This document shows positions 44,431-53,126 of a stretch of 64,000 nucleotides of DNA, one piece after another. Within the stretch, counting starts at the first letter, position 1; each line of letters begins with the position of its first letter. Origin of the DNA: JBCDJG01 sp038748065. Lineage in GTDB: Bacteria > Pseudomonadota > Gammaproteobacteria > Pseudomonadales > Halieaceae. The position numbers and the translations under genes are program-made. The notes beneath the pieces are model-generated. The model searched no databases, was not told the origin of the DNA, and saw only the letters and a program-made list of their open reading frames with translations. Location: assembly GCA_038748065.1 (NCBI GenBank), contig JBCDJG010000016.1:1-64000 (forward strand), in the 5' to 3' direction.

Positions 44431-46576
44431 ACACCAGAACTGGTTAGGATCACACCACGATCTCGCCATGCAGTTGCCCACCGAGGAATCGGTGCTGGGC
44501 GACTTCGCCGATTCGACCTTTGAGCACAACGGTGTCGTCTCACGCTTTTTCCGTAAGGGCGACGAGTTCTGGGTGCGCACCGACGGCGAGGACGGCAAGC
44601 TCACTGACTTTCGCGTCGAATACGTATTTGGCGTCTATCCCCTGCAGCAGTACCTTCTGCCCCTCGATCGAGGCCGCCTGCAGGCGCTGAGTGTATCCTG
44701 GGACAGCCGCCCGGTCAGCGAAGGCGGGCAACGCTGGTTTCACCTTTATCCCGACGAGAACATCCCCCACGATGACCCCCTGCACTGGACTGGCCCCTAC
44801 CAGAACTGGAATACGCGCTGTGCCGAGTGCCATAGCACCAACCTCGAAAAAAACTATGATGCCGCCACGCGTAGCTTTAATACGCAGTTCACCGAGGTGA
44901 ATGTTGCCTGCGAGGCCTGCCACGGCCCTGGCGACAAGCATATGGAACTGGCTGCTGCCAACGCCCTCGCAGGCGCTATACACGGCGGCTTTCCCACTGC
45001 ACTGTCACAGCGAGGCCAGTGGCAGTTCCCGGAGGGTGAAAGCATCGCGCGCCGCCTTGACCCCCTGCCCTCCAATGCCCAGATTGACAGCTGCGGTCGC
45101 TGCCACAGCCGCCGCGGCACACTCGGCGACTTCCATTACGGCGCAGAATTGAGTGACACCCATCGCATCAGCCTGCCACGCTCACCCCTGTATCATCACG
45201 ATGGCCAGATTCTCGACGAAGTCTATGTGTACGGCTCCTTTCGGCAGAGCAAGATGCATCAGGCTGGGGTGGTATGTAGCGACTGTCACGAACCACATAG
45301 CAATGCGCTGCGTGCCGACGGCAACGGCGTCTGCGCCCAGTGTCATCGCACCGACACCTACGACACGACCGCACACCACCGCCACCCAGTCAGCTCCAGC
45401 GGCGCCCAGTGCGTCAACTGCCACATGCCGGAAACAACCTACATGGTGGTTGACCCGCGACGTGACCACAGCATGCGTATACCGAGGCCCGATCTATCCG
45501 TTGTTATGGGCACGCCCAACGCCTGCAACCAGTGCCATACAGGTGAAGACGCCCAGTGGGCCTTGGACGCCGTCCGCAACTGGGGCATCGAGTTCAAGGA
45601 TACCGCGCGTCATCCCGCGAGGGCTTTTGCCGCTGCCGCCGCCGGTGACACGCGCGCCACGGGAGCTCTGGCGCAGTTCGCGCTGTCGTCAGAAACACCC
45701 ACGCTCTGGCGGGCGGCAGCGATGGAGAGTCTTGGCGATCTCGGCGGACGCGACGCGCTGCAAACCGCGGTCGAACTGCTCTACGACGAAGAGCCGCTGT
45801 TGCGCGCCAGCACCGTTAACGCACTTCAGTTCCTCCCCCTGAATCAGCGCTTTCAGCTGATGCAGCCCATGCTGGATGAAAACAACGACTCGGTGCGCAT
45901 GGCACTGGCGGAGGCACTCGCGGGCGTCCCGCTGGATCAGATACCCAGCGCAGACGCTGAGAACCTGCTGGCGCTCTACCGGGGCTACGAAGGCATCCAG
46001 CGCGAACACGCGGACATGCCATCGGCACAGCTGCAATTGGGTATCTTCTATCTCAATCGCGGCGATTTCCCCTCCGCCGAGGGCGCCTACCTGGAAGCGC
46101 TGGCTCTGAATCCGCAACTCATCCCGGCACGATTAAACCTGGCAGACCTGCTGCGGGCTCAAAATCGTGATGAGGAGGCGCGCGAGCAGCTACAACAGGC
46201 TCTGGTGATAGCTCCGGGTCATGCTCCCAGCCTCTATGCCCTGGGCTTGCTGGAAACGCGCGTTGGCAATAGCGAACAAGCGCTGAGCTACCTCGGCGAG
46301 GCGGCGCAGCTGGAAACCGAAGGCACACGCTACCGCTTCGTTTACGCCGTAGCACTACACGACCTTGGTCGGCCGCAGGCAGCCGTCGAGGCGCTAGTGC
46401 AATTAAACTCGGTGGCGCCCGCCGATGAGCAGGTCCTGGTGGCACTGGTGAATTACAGCGCAGAACTGGGGAACCACGCCGAGGCCCGGATTTACGCGGA
46501 GCGCCTGGTCCGCCTGGCGCCCGGCAACCAGGCCTACCAGCAAATGCTGCAGCAGCTATCCGCCGCTGCACCCTGA
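44285..46576 (+). CDS. Octaheme cytochrome c with HEAT and TPR repeats
   Basis: 763-residue exported cytochrome. After a signal peptide (LLAVMALALPGLSLAGA) come eight CxxCH heme motifs: CASCH (42-46), CAECH, CEACH, CGRCH, CSDCH, CAQCH, CVNCH and CNQCH, within about 400 residues. HEAT-like repeats (about 420-560, LWRAAAMESLGDLGGRDAL) and TPRs (about 580-760, LGIFYLNRGDFPSAEGAYLE) follow. Such proteins occur in periplasmic electron-transfer chains and in peptide/heme maturation; the partner is unknown. The start at 44285 or 44300 overlaps the previous gene and neither has a clear ribosome-binding site. Confidence 0.87.
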   Translation: MAEPRMPQFQAGGRRKAGAVTRLLAVMALALPGLSLAGAQDCASCHEAEHQNWLGSHHDLAMQLPTEESVLGDFADSTFEHNGVVSRFFRKGDEFWVRTDGEDGKLTDFRVEYVFGVYPLQQYLLPLDRGRLQALSVSWDSRPVSEGGQRWFHLYPDENIPHDDPLHWTGPYQNWNTRCAECHSTNLEKNYDAATRSFNTQFTEVNVACEACHGPGDKHMELAAANALAGAIHGGFPTALSQRGQWQFPEGESIARRLDPLPSNAQIDSCGRCHSRRGTLGDFHYGAELSDTHRISLPRSPLYHHDGQILDEVYVYGSFRQSKMHQAGVVCSDCHEPHSNALRADGNGVCAQCHRTDTYDTTAHHRHPVSSSGAQCVNCHMPETTYMVVDPRRDHSMRIPRPDLSVVMGTPNACNQCHTGEDAQWALDAVRNWGIEFKDTARHPARAFAAAAAGDTRATGALAQFALSSETPTLWRAAAMESLGDLGGRDALQTAVELLYDEEPLLRASTVNALQFLPLNQRFQLMQPMLDENNDSVRMALAEALAGVPLDQIPSADAENLLALYRGYEGIQREHADMPSAQLQLGIFYLNRGDFPSAEGAYLEALALNPQLIPARLNLADLLRAQNRDEEAREQLQQALVIAPGHAPSLYALGLLETRVGNSEQALSYLGEAAQLETEGTRYRFVYAVALHDLGRPQAAVEALVQLNSVAPADEQVLVALVNYSAELGNHAEARIYAERLVRLAPGNQAYQQMLQQLSAAAP

Positions 46577-46587
46577 GCAGGGAGCCG

Positions 46588-47571
46588 CTACAAGCCCGCC
46601 AGAAATTCGAGCAACAGCGCGTTAAGCGCCTCGGGCGCCTCCTGCTGGATAAAGTGACCCGCACCGGGCAGCAGCTCGCAGCCGCGTAAATCCCGGACCC
46701 GCTCACGCATGCGATCAAAGGTCTCCGGCCCGGCCATGCGGGTGACCGGGTCCTCAGCGCCGCCTACAAAGAGCACGGGTAAATCGAGCGAGGCATGCCG
46801 GCTGGCGTGAAACTGCCGCCAGTTGTGATCCATCGCGCGGTAAGCGCTAATACCGCCGATAAAAACCAGCTCGGGTTCGGCCGCCAGGTACTCCCGCACG
46901 TAGAAATCAAAGTCCTCTGCACTCAGCCAGCGCCATGGCGGCGCACGCTCCGGCTCGGCCAAAACGTCAAAATAATGGGTGCCTGCAGCGGGAAAGTCTT
47001 CCCAACCGAGCAGATCGCCTTCCCCACACAGCGCCCAGAACAGGCGCATCAGAAATGCTCGCTCGCGCCCAAGGTTGGCGCGCTCCACGCCATCCGCCTG
47101 GTAATAGTGCATATGAAAAAAATGCTGCCGGGCAATGCTGGCATAGAGCTCGCTCGGCAACACATCGGACGCACCCGCGAGCTCCATCGCGTAAGGGGCA
47201 CACAGGGGCGCGATGGCGCGAATACGCCCTGCATGATGAACGCCCATGTGCCAGGCAAAATTGGCGCCGAAATCGTGGCCGAAGAGCACCGCGTCTCGCG
47301 CACCGAGGTGATCCATCACGGCTATCAGGTCTGCGGCAAGGTGATCGTAACGATACTCGGCAGCGTCCCGTGGGCGAGAGCTGCGTCCATAGCCCCGCAT
47401 GTCGAGGGCGACAGCGCGATAGCCGGCCTCGGCCAGCGCCGGCATCTGATGACGCCAGCTATACCACAGCCCAGGGAAGCCGTGACACAGCAGTACCAGC
47501 GGGCCTTCACCAAGGCTGACGCAGTGCAGGCGCTGTGCGCCGTTAGCTACCTCAAAGTGCTTAAAGTCCAG
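46588..47571 (-). CDS. Epoxide-hydrolase-like alpha/beta hydrolase with no standard start
   Basis: About 328 residues. The nucleophile is Asp (FGHDFGANFAW), not Ser; with HGFPG in the oxyanion region, the second acid in GGAEDPVTR and the base in GAGHFIQQ, this fits soluble epoxide hydrolase. The first ATG (47445) would remove the conserved start (DFKHFEVANGAQRLHCVSLG, then LCHGFPGLWYSWRHQ). That segment is open in frame back to a stop near 47630 but has no ATG, GTG or TTG; CTG at 47571 is the best candidate. It may be read poorly or be decaying. YceI lies 44 bp upstream on the same strand. Confidence 0.75.
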   Translation of the reverse strand: MDFKHFEVANGAQRLHCVSLGEGPLVLLCHGFPGLWYSWRHQMPALAEAGYRAVALDMRGYGRSSRPRDAAEYRYDHLAADLIAVMDHLGARDAVLFGHDFGANFAWHMGVHHAGRIRAIAPLCAPYAMELAGASDVLPSELYASIARQHFFHMHYYQADGVERANLGRERAFLMRLFWALCGEGDLLGWEDFPAAGTHYFDVLAEPERAPPWRWLSAEDFDFYVREYLAAEPELVFIGGISAYRAMDHNWRQFHASRHASLDLPVLFVGGAEDPVTRMAGPETFDRMRERVRDLRGCELLPGAGHFIQQEAPEALNALLLEFLAGL

Positions 47572-47615
47572 AGCTGGCGTCCGGGCGCAGCGCTTGAGCG
47601 CGATGCTGCGCGCGC

Positions 47616-48212
47616 TTACTCCACCGGCTCAAAAACGAGGGCAAAGCTCACCGGCACAACTGAGCTGATGCTGTTCAGGCCCGCGATGTCGCGAAGCGCT
47701 TCCACACCACCATCCAGACCGAAATCGCGCGCCGCAACCAACACCGGCTCTACTGCGATGACGTGCAGTGTTTCCGCCTCCCCCATCACAGCAACTCGCG
47801 TCGAGAGCACTTTCTCCTTGCCGTGCAGTTTCACAGTGACGGGCAAGTCGGTGGTCACCATGCCGCCTGACAGTAGCGACTCCAGCACGGCAGGCTCAAC
47901 CGTTGCGGTCAGGGTGGCCAGCGGGAAATCAACGACCTCAAACAGCATCTCGCGCATGCGCTCATTGCGAATCGGAATGAGGCTTTCGACGCTGGCCAGC
48001 TCAATGTTAACCGTTGCGCGCCCATCGTCGGTCACGCTGCCATTCAGCTGGTCGAAACGGTGCTGTTCCGCTATGGCCAGGTTCTTGGTGGACAGGAATG
48101 TAATCGCGGAGCGATCACCGTCGAGCTGCCACTCGCTCCAGGCCGGCAGTGACGTCGCACTGATGAAGAGTGCCGCGGTCAGCGCAGCGACTGTCGTTTG
48201 CTTGATTCGCAT
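47616..48212 (-). CDS. YceI-family periplasmic protein
   Basis: 198-residue lipocalin-like protein: signal peptide (about 1-26, ALTAALFISATSLPAWS), then WQLDGDRSAITFLSTKN and the family pattern VNIELASVESLIPIRNERM and DFPLATLTATVE. YceI proteins bind isoprenoid-like lipids in the periplasm. The ATG at 48212 follows AGGAGG by 9 nt; an in-frame start 8 codons earlier overlaps that site. It is 24 bp downstream of parE. Confidence 0.9.
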   Translation of the reverse strand: MRIKQTTVAALTAALFISATSLPAWSEWQLDGDRSAITFLSTKNLAIAEQHRFDQLNGSVTDDGRATVNIELASVESLIPIRNERMREMLFEVVDFPLATLTATVEPAVLESLLSGGMVTTDLPVTVKLHGKEKVLSTRVAVMGEAETLHVIAVEPVLVAARDFGLDGGVEALRDIAGLNSISSVVPVSFALVFEPVE

Positions 48213-48236
48213 GGATAAGTCCTCCTGTCGGGGCAA

Positions 48237-50126
48237 TTATAGCGCTACGTCTGCGAGGTCGCCTTTCTTCTCCAGCCAGCTCTTGCGATCTCCGGCACGC
48301 TTCTTCGCCAGCAGCATGTCGAGCATGCTGTTAGTCCCATCACCGGCGTCCAGAACCAGGCGCACCAGGCGCCGCGTATCGGGGTCCATGGTAGTTTCTC
48401 GTAGCTGCAGGGGGTTCATTTCGCCGAGACCCTTGAAGCGCTGCACGTTGACCTTGCCCCTGAGTTTTTCCGCCTCTATCCGGTCCAGCACACCTTGCTT
48501 TTCGCCCTCGTCCAGTGCGTAGAACACCTCTTTACCGATATCGATCCGGTACAGGGGCGGCATCGCCACGTAGACATGGCCCGCCGCCACCAGGGCGCGG
48601 AAGTGGCGCACGAAAAGCGCGCAGATCAAGGTAGCAATGTGCAGACCATCAGAGTCCGCGTCCGCCAGAATACAGACCTTGTTGTAGCGCAGGCCGGACA
48701 AATCCTCGCTGACGGGGTCGATTCCCAGGGCGACCGAAATATTGTTGACCTCCTGTGAGGCGAGAATTTCCTGAGAATCTACCTCCCAGGTGTTCAGGAT
48801 CTTGCCGCGCAGCGGCAGGATCGCCTGAAACTCCCGATCGCGGGCTTGCTTGGCGGAGCCACCGGCAGAGTCGCCCTCAACCAGGAACAGTTCTGCCCGC
48901 TCCGGATCCTCGCCAGAGCAGTCTGCGAGCTTGCCCGGCAGCGCTGGCCCGGCTGAGACCTTTTTGCGCACGACCTTTTTGGCCGAGCGCAGGCGACTCT
49001 GGGCATTGCTGATGCACATCTGGGCGAGCTGTTCGGCCTCCTCAGTATGCTGGTTCAGCCACAAGCTGAAGGCATCCTTGGCAACGCCAGAGACGAAGGC
49101 TGCGGCCTCGCGGGAGGACAGTCGCTCCTTGGTCTGCCCGGAGAACTGTGGGTCTTCGAGCTTGGAGGACAGAACATAGGCACAGCGATCCCAGATATCC
49201 TCGGGCGTGAGCTTGATGCCTCGCGGCAGCAGCGAACGCAGCTCACAGAAGTCACGCATGGCGTCAAGCAGGCCGGTGCGCAGGCCATTCACGTGGGTGC
49301 CGCCCTGCGCCGTGGGAATGAGGTTAACGTAGGACTCAGCGATAACCTCGCCGCCCTCCGGCAACCACTGCACTGCCCAGTCTACGGCTTCATTGGTGCC
49401 ACTGAAGCTGCCCACAAAGGGCTCCTCGGGGATACAGGGGAAGTCAATGGTTGAGTCCGCCAGGTAATCCGTGAGGCCATCCTCGTAGTACCACTCCTCG
49501 CTCTCGCCCTTTTTCTCATCCTTGAAGCGCACCCGGAGGCCCGGACAAAGCACCGCCTTGGCTCTGAGGACATGGACCAGACGCGGCACCGAAAAATTGA
49601 TCGAGTCAAAGTACTGGGGGTCGGGCGTAAAGCGCACGGCTGTACCGGTATTGCGCTTGCCGCAGGTATCGATAACCTCGAGGTCGGCTGTCTTCTCACC
49701 CCCGGCAAAAGCGATGCGATGGACATTGCCATCCCGCCGGATGGTGACCTCCAACTCACTCGACAGCGCGTTGACAACGGACACGCCTACACCGTGCAGG
49801 CCGCCGCTGAACTGGTAACTCTTGTTCGAGAACTTGCCGCCCGCATGCAGCGTACTGAGGATAACTTCTACGCCGGGTTTGCCCTGCTCGGGATGGATAT
49901 CCACGGGCATTCCGCGGCCGTTGTCGGTAACCGACAGCGAACCGTTTTTGTGCAGAACCACGTCTATCTGGTCGGCGTGCTTGGCCAGGGCTTCATCGAC
50001 GCTGTTGTCGATAACCTCCTGCGCCAGATGGTTGGGCCGAGTGGTATCGGTGTACATGCCGGGGCGCTTGCGCACCGGCTCCAGCCCGGTGAGGACTTCA
50101 ATATCTTCCGCGGTGTACTCGGTCAT
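48237..50126 (-). CDS. parE: DNA topoisomerase IV subunit B
   Basis: 629-residue ATPase subunit of topoisomerase IV. GHKL ATP site: VIDNSVDEALAKHA and SVTDNGRGMPVDIHP, plus FSGGLHGVGVSVVNALS; transducer; and Toprim with FLVEGDSAGGSAKQARDREF and ILADADSDGLHI. The C-terminal QRFKGLGEMNPLQL is standard. Length matches ParE, not GyrB (about 800). No parC is in the window. Confidence 0.97.
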   Translation of the reverse strand: MTEYTAEDIEVLTGLEPVRKRPGMYTDTTRPNHLAQEVIDNSVDEALAKHADQIDVVLHKNGSLSVTDNGRGMPVDIHPEQGKPGVEVILSTLHAGGKFSNKSYQFSGGLHGVGVSVVNALSSELEVTIRRDGNVHRIAFAGGEKTADLEVIDTCGKRNTGTAVRFTPDPQYFDSINFSVPRLVHVLRAKAVLCPGLRVRFKDEKKGESEEWYYEDGLTDYLADSTIDFPCIPEEPFVGSFSGTNEAVDWAVQWLPEGGEVIAESYVNLIPTAQGGTHVNGLRTGLLDAMRDFCELRSLLPRGIKLTPEDIWDRCAYVLSSKLEDPQFSGQTKERLSSREAAAFVSGVAKDAFSLWLNQHTEEAEQLAQMCISNAQSRLRSAKKVVRKKVSAGPALPGKLADCSGEDPERAELFLVEGDSAGGSAKQARDREFQAILPLRGKILNTWEVDSQEILASQEVNNISVALGIDPVSEDLSGLRYNKVCILADADSDGLHIATLICALFVRHFRALVAAGHVYVAMPPLYRIDIGKEVFYALDEGEKQGVLDRIEAEKLRGKVNVQRFKGLGEMNPLQLRETTMDPDTRRLVRLVLDAGDGTNSMLDMLLAKKRAGDRKSWLEKKGDLADVAL

Positions 50127-50213
50127 TCGGGGGGTGGCTTCCGCTCCTGCCAGGGGACGGGTGTATTGTACATGAGCCCGACCACACTATGGGGCCGTTG
50201 ACCCGGGCTTTGA

Positions 50214-51050
50214 CTAGGAATAACCCCCGGAATCAAGATCTACGCAGAACTCGACACCGCTCACGCGCGACACGCCGCTGTCGATGCGGCCATCCGGATA
50301 CAGCTCCAGCCAGCGATAGCCCGGACACTTGTCGTCCACCTTGAAGCGCTCGCTCCCGGGGGCAAATTGCACGCAGGTGGAGGGGGTCGACATCAGGCGC
50401 AGGCCCCCGCGCCACTTATCCGAAGCCTGATGTACGTGCCCCCAGAGCAGGCCACGTGCGGCCTTATAGCGATCGAGCAGGCTAAACAGCGCTTCAGAGT
50501 CGGCGATCTGCTGCTGATCAATCCAGCCACTGCCCATGGGCACGGGCTGATGATGCAAGCAGACCAACGTATGTAACTGCTGCGCGTCGCCGCGAGCGAG
50601 AGCGGCCTCCAAAATGTCCAGCTGCTCAGGCCCGAGCTCGCCCCCCACTTCGCCAACGACCTGGGAGTCCAGCATCACGATCTGCCAGGGGCCAACCTCA
50701 ACCAGCGGCAGGAGTTGCAGGTCATCCGTACATATAGACGCCAGGTGAGCGCGATCATCGTGATTGCCCGGCAGCGTGAAGACCGGCAGCTCAAGCCCTG
50801 AGAGGTAGCCGGCCAGGCGCGAATAGGAAGCGGGCGAACCCTTGTCTGACAGGTCGCCAGTTGCTAGCAGAAGATCAAGCGCCGGCTGCTCCGAGCGCAG
50901 TAACTCGAGCACAGCGCGCAGTGAGTGGTCAGTATCCATGTTGAGCAAGCAGCTGCCTTCAGCTTCGCCCAGATGCGTATCGGTGATCTGCGCCAGGCGC
51001 ACGACGCCGCCGCTGTGGGCCAGCACTCGGGGCTGCAGAGGCATCGCCAT
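50214..51050 (-). CDS. cpdA: 3',5'-cyclic-AMP phosphodiesterase, metallophosphoesterase family
   Basis: 278 residues of the class III phosphodiesterase fold: ITDTHLGE (first metal Asp/His), LLATGDLSDKGS, LPGNHDDR, VCLHHQPVPMG and LWGHVHQA are the five metal-binding blocks. Order yqiB-cpdA-parE matches E. coli and supports the name. It hydrolyses cAMP. Confidence 0.92.
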   Translation of the reverse strand: MAMPLQPRVLAHSGGVVRLAQITDTHLGEAEGSCLLNMDTDHSLRAVLELLRSEQPALDLLLATGDLSDKGSPASYSRLAGYLSGLELPVFTLPGNHDDRAHLASICTDDLQLLPLVEVGPWQIVMLDSQVVGEVGGELGPEQLDILEAALARGDAQQLHTLVCLHHQPVPMGSGWIDQQQIADSEALFSLLDRYKAARGLLWGHVHQASDKWRGGLRLMSTPSTCVQFAPGSERFKVDDKCPGYRWLELYPDGRIDSGVSRVSGVEFCVDLDSGGYS

Positions 51051-51057
51051 GCCGCGC

Positions 51058-51522
51058 TTACTCTCCCGCTAGCTGCGGGATCTGGGGGTCGTCGCTATGA
51101 CCGTTGAGCAGGCAGTGCTCGAGCCACTCTGCCAGAAACTGGTTCTGGCGCAGCTTCTCGTCCTGCTGATACATGTCGGGGTTGGGGTAATCGTAGCGCG
51201 GCGCGATACGGCGGTGCGACTGGAAGGCGCCCACCTCCAACATGGCGGCGTCGTGGTATACACGCACGTCGATCCTGAGGGTATCCAGCCAGCGAACTCC
51301 GCCCTGAGACTGGTGCAGCCGGAAGAAGGTAGTATAGCGGCTGCGTTCCAGCACCTCGATGACAACTCGGGCCTCACCGACCGAAAACTCCCGGTGGTTG
51401 CTGCGCTCGTAGTCAGGAAAGAGGCGCAACAGGCGCTGATAGTTGGCCTCGCAGGCCGCATGCAGGCCGACCAGGTCAGTGCCTGCGGTCTTTTTGCCTG
51501 CCCTATTGCGCTTTTGCAGCAA
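51058..51522 (-). CDS. yqiB: DUF1249-family protein (YqiB)
   Basis: 154 residues with CEANYQRLLRLFPDYERS, ARVVIEVLERSRYTTFFRL, VRVYHDAAMLEVGAFQSHRR and a YPNPDMYQQDEK segment, the DUF1249 pattern. The start is probably TTG at 51522 after AGAAGG, which gives the usual length; the frame is open to an ATG at 51678 but the extra 52 residues do not look conserved. It lies 7 bp before cpdA. In E. coli nudF precedes it; here none is seen. Confidence 0.82.
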   Translation of the reverse strand: MLQKRNRAGKKTAGTDLVGLHAACEANYQRLLRLFPDYERSNHREFSVGEARVVIEVLERSRYTTFFRLHQSQGGVRWLDTLRIDVRVYHDAAMLEVGAFQSHRRIAPRYDYPNPDMYQQDEKLRQNQFLAEWLEHCLLNGHSDDPQIPQLAGE

Positions 51523-51701
51523 GTTCCAGAACCTTCTTTCTACGCGGTGGTCCGCTTCAACCCGATGAAGTGTAGCACTTGTCTGTGCAGAAACTACCGG
51601 CATATTACAGCAATTCAGTCGCGCCAATGACATGCAGACGGCGGCACAGGCTGCTAAACTCCACCCGCTCGATTCCACATTAACACAGGGGTTTTTCAGG
51701 G

Positions 51702-53126
51702 ATGACTCGACTCAGGGTAGCCATTTCGGCCCTGGCTTTCACCGTCGCCGCGGGCACGACCCAGGCGGACTCACTGCAGGACATCTACGAGCTTGCGCTG
51801 GAAAATGACGCCCAGCTAAAGGCGGAGCAGGCGGAATACCTGGCCAACCTGGAGCAGGAAAAACTGAGCCGTTCGGCACTCTTGCCGCAGCTCAACGCCA
51901 ACTACGACTATCAGGACTCTGAGAACAAGACCTCCCAGGTCAGCAGGGATTTCACCTCGCCAACGCTGCCACAAATTACGACCCGGCAGGAGCTCGATAC
52001 GGATCGCGAGGGCTACACCATCTCGCTCAATCAGGCGATCTTTGATCTACCGGCCTGGTTCTCCTTCCAATCCGGCAAGGAGTTCACAAAACAGGCAGAG
52101 GCAACTTTCGCCGCCAACCAGCAGAACCTGATCGTTCGCGTCGTGGAAGCCTACCTGGAGGTGCTGCGTGCGCAAGACAACCTCACCGCCACCAAGGCTC
52201 AGGAACGGGCCTTCGAGCGCCAGCTTGAACAGACCCAGCAGCGCTTCGAGGTCGGCCTGATTGCGATCACCGATGTCTACGAATCCCAGGCCGCCTACGA
52301 CCTGGCCGTGGTAAACCGGATCGTCGACGAGAACAATGTCTCGGTCGCCCTGGAGAACCTGTCGGTGCTGACCGGCCGGTCCCACAGCAATTTGAATGTG
52401 CTAGTCGAAGACTTTGACATCAAACTGCCGGAACCGATGGATCGGGCGTCCTGGGTGGACTTCGCACTGGAGAACAACTTCAACCTGCAGGCCGCCCGCT
52501 TTGCCGAGGAGTCTGCCAGGCAAAACGCCAAGGCCAATGAGATGGAGCATCTGCCGCGGATCAGCGGTGGCTATAGCTACCAGGACTATGATGTCGATGG
52601 TGAACTCCTGCGAAACCCTGAAACCGGTCTGGAAGTTCCGCCCGAAAGCACATCTCGCGACAACATCTTACAGTTCCGCCTGGATGTGCCCATCTACAGC
52701 GGCGGCGCGGTCAGCGCCAATCGACGCCGAACCGCACAGGAGTTCAACGCCGCTCGCGAGAACAGGATCAACCTGACGCGGAACACGGTGACCAATACCC
52801 GCTCCCTCCACATGACCGTGATAAGCGATGTCTCCCGCGTGGCAGCCCGAGGCCAGAGTATCGTCTCATCATCAAGTGCGCTGGACGCCACCCAGGCAGG
52901 CTACGAGGTCGGCACGCGTAACGTGGTGGATGTACTGAACGCGCAGAATACGCTGTTCTCCGCCGAGCGCGACTACTCCAACAGTCGCTACGACTACATC
53001 ATCAACCTGCTGCGTCTGAAGGAACAGGCCGGCCTGCTAAGCCCCGATGATGTCTACGCGCTGGACGCTTACCTGGAAGTCCCACCGGCACCTACAGCGT
53101 CTGGCGAGGCGGCCGCACGCGAATAA
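51702..53126 (+). CDS. tolC: TolC-family outer-membrane channel
   Basis: 474-residue outer-membrane efflux protein: signal peptide (1 to about 23, ALAFTVAAGTTQA), then two OEP repeats with LQDIYELALENDAQLKAEQA and FRLDVPIYSGGAVSANRRR. The position divergent from yqiB-cpdA-parE and next to waaA supports true TolC. It would serve type I secretion and tripartite pumps such as the MexEF-like one here, which lacks its own channel. Confidence 0.93.
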   Translation: MTRLRVAISALAFTVAAGTTQADSLQDIYELALENDAQLKAEQAEYLANLEQEKLSRSALLPQLNANYDYQDSENKTSQVSRDFTSPTLPQITTRQELDTDREGYTISLNQAIFDLPAWFSFQSGKEFTKQAEATFAANQQNLIVRVVEAYLEVLRAQDNLTATKAQERAFERQLEQTQQRFEVGLIAITDVYESQAAYDLAVVNRIVDENNVSVALENLSVLTGRSHSNLNVLVEDFDIKLPEPMDRASWVDFALENNFNLQAARFAEESARQNAKANEMEHLPRISGGYSYQDYDVDGELLRNPETGLEVPPESTSRDNILQFRLDVPIYSGGAVSANRRRTAQEFNAARENRINLTRNTVTNTRSLHMTVISDVSRVAARGQSIVSSSSALDATQAGYEVGTRNVVDVLNAQNTLFSAERDYSNSRYDYIINLLRLKEQAGLLSPDDVYALDAYLEVPPAPTASGEAAARE

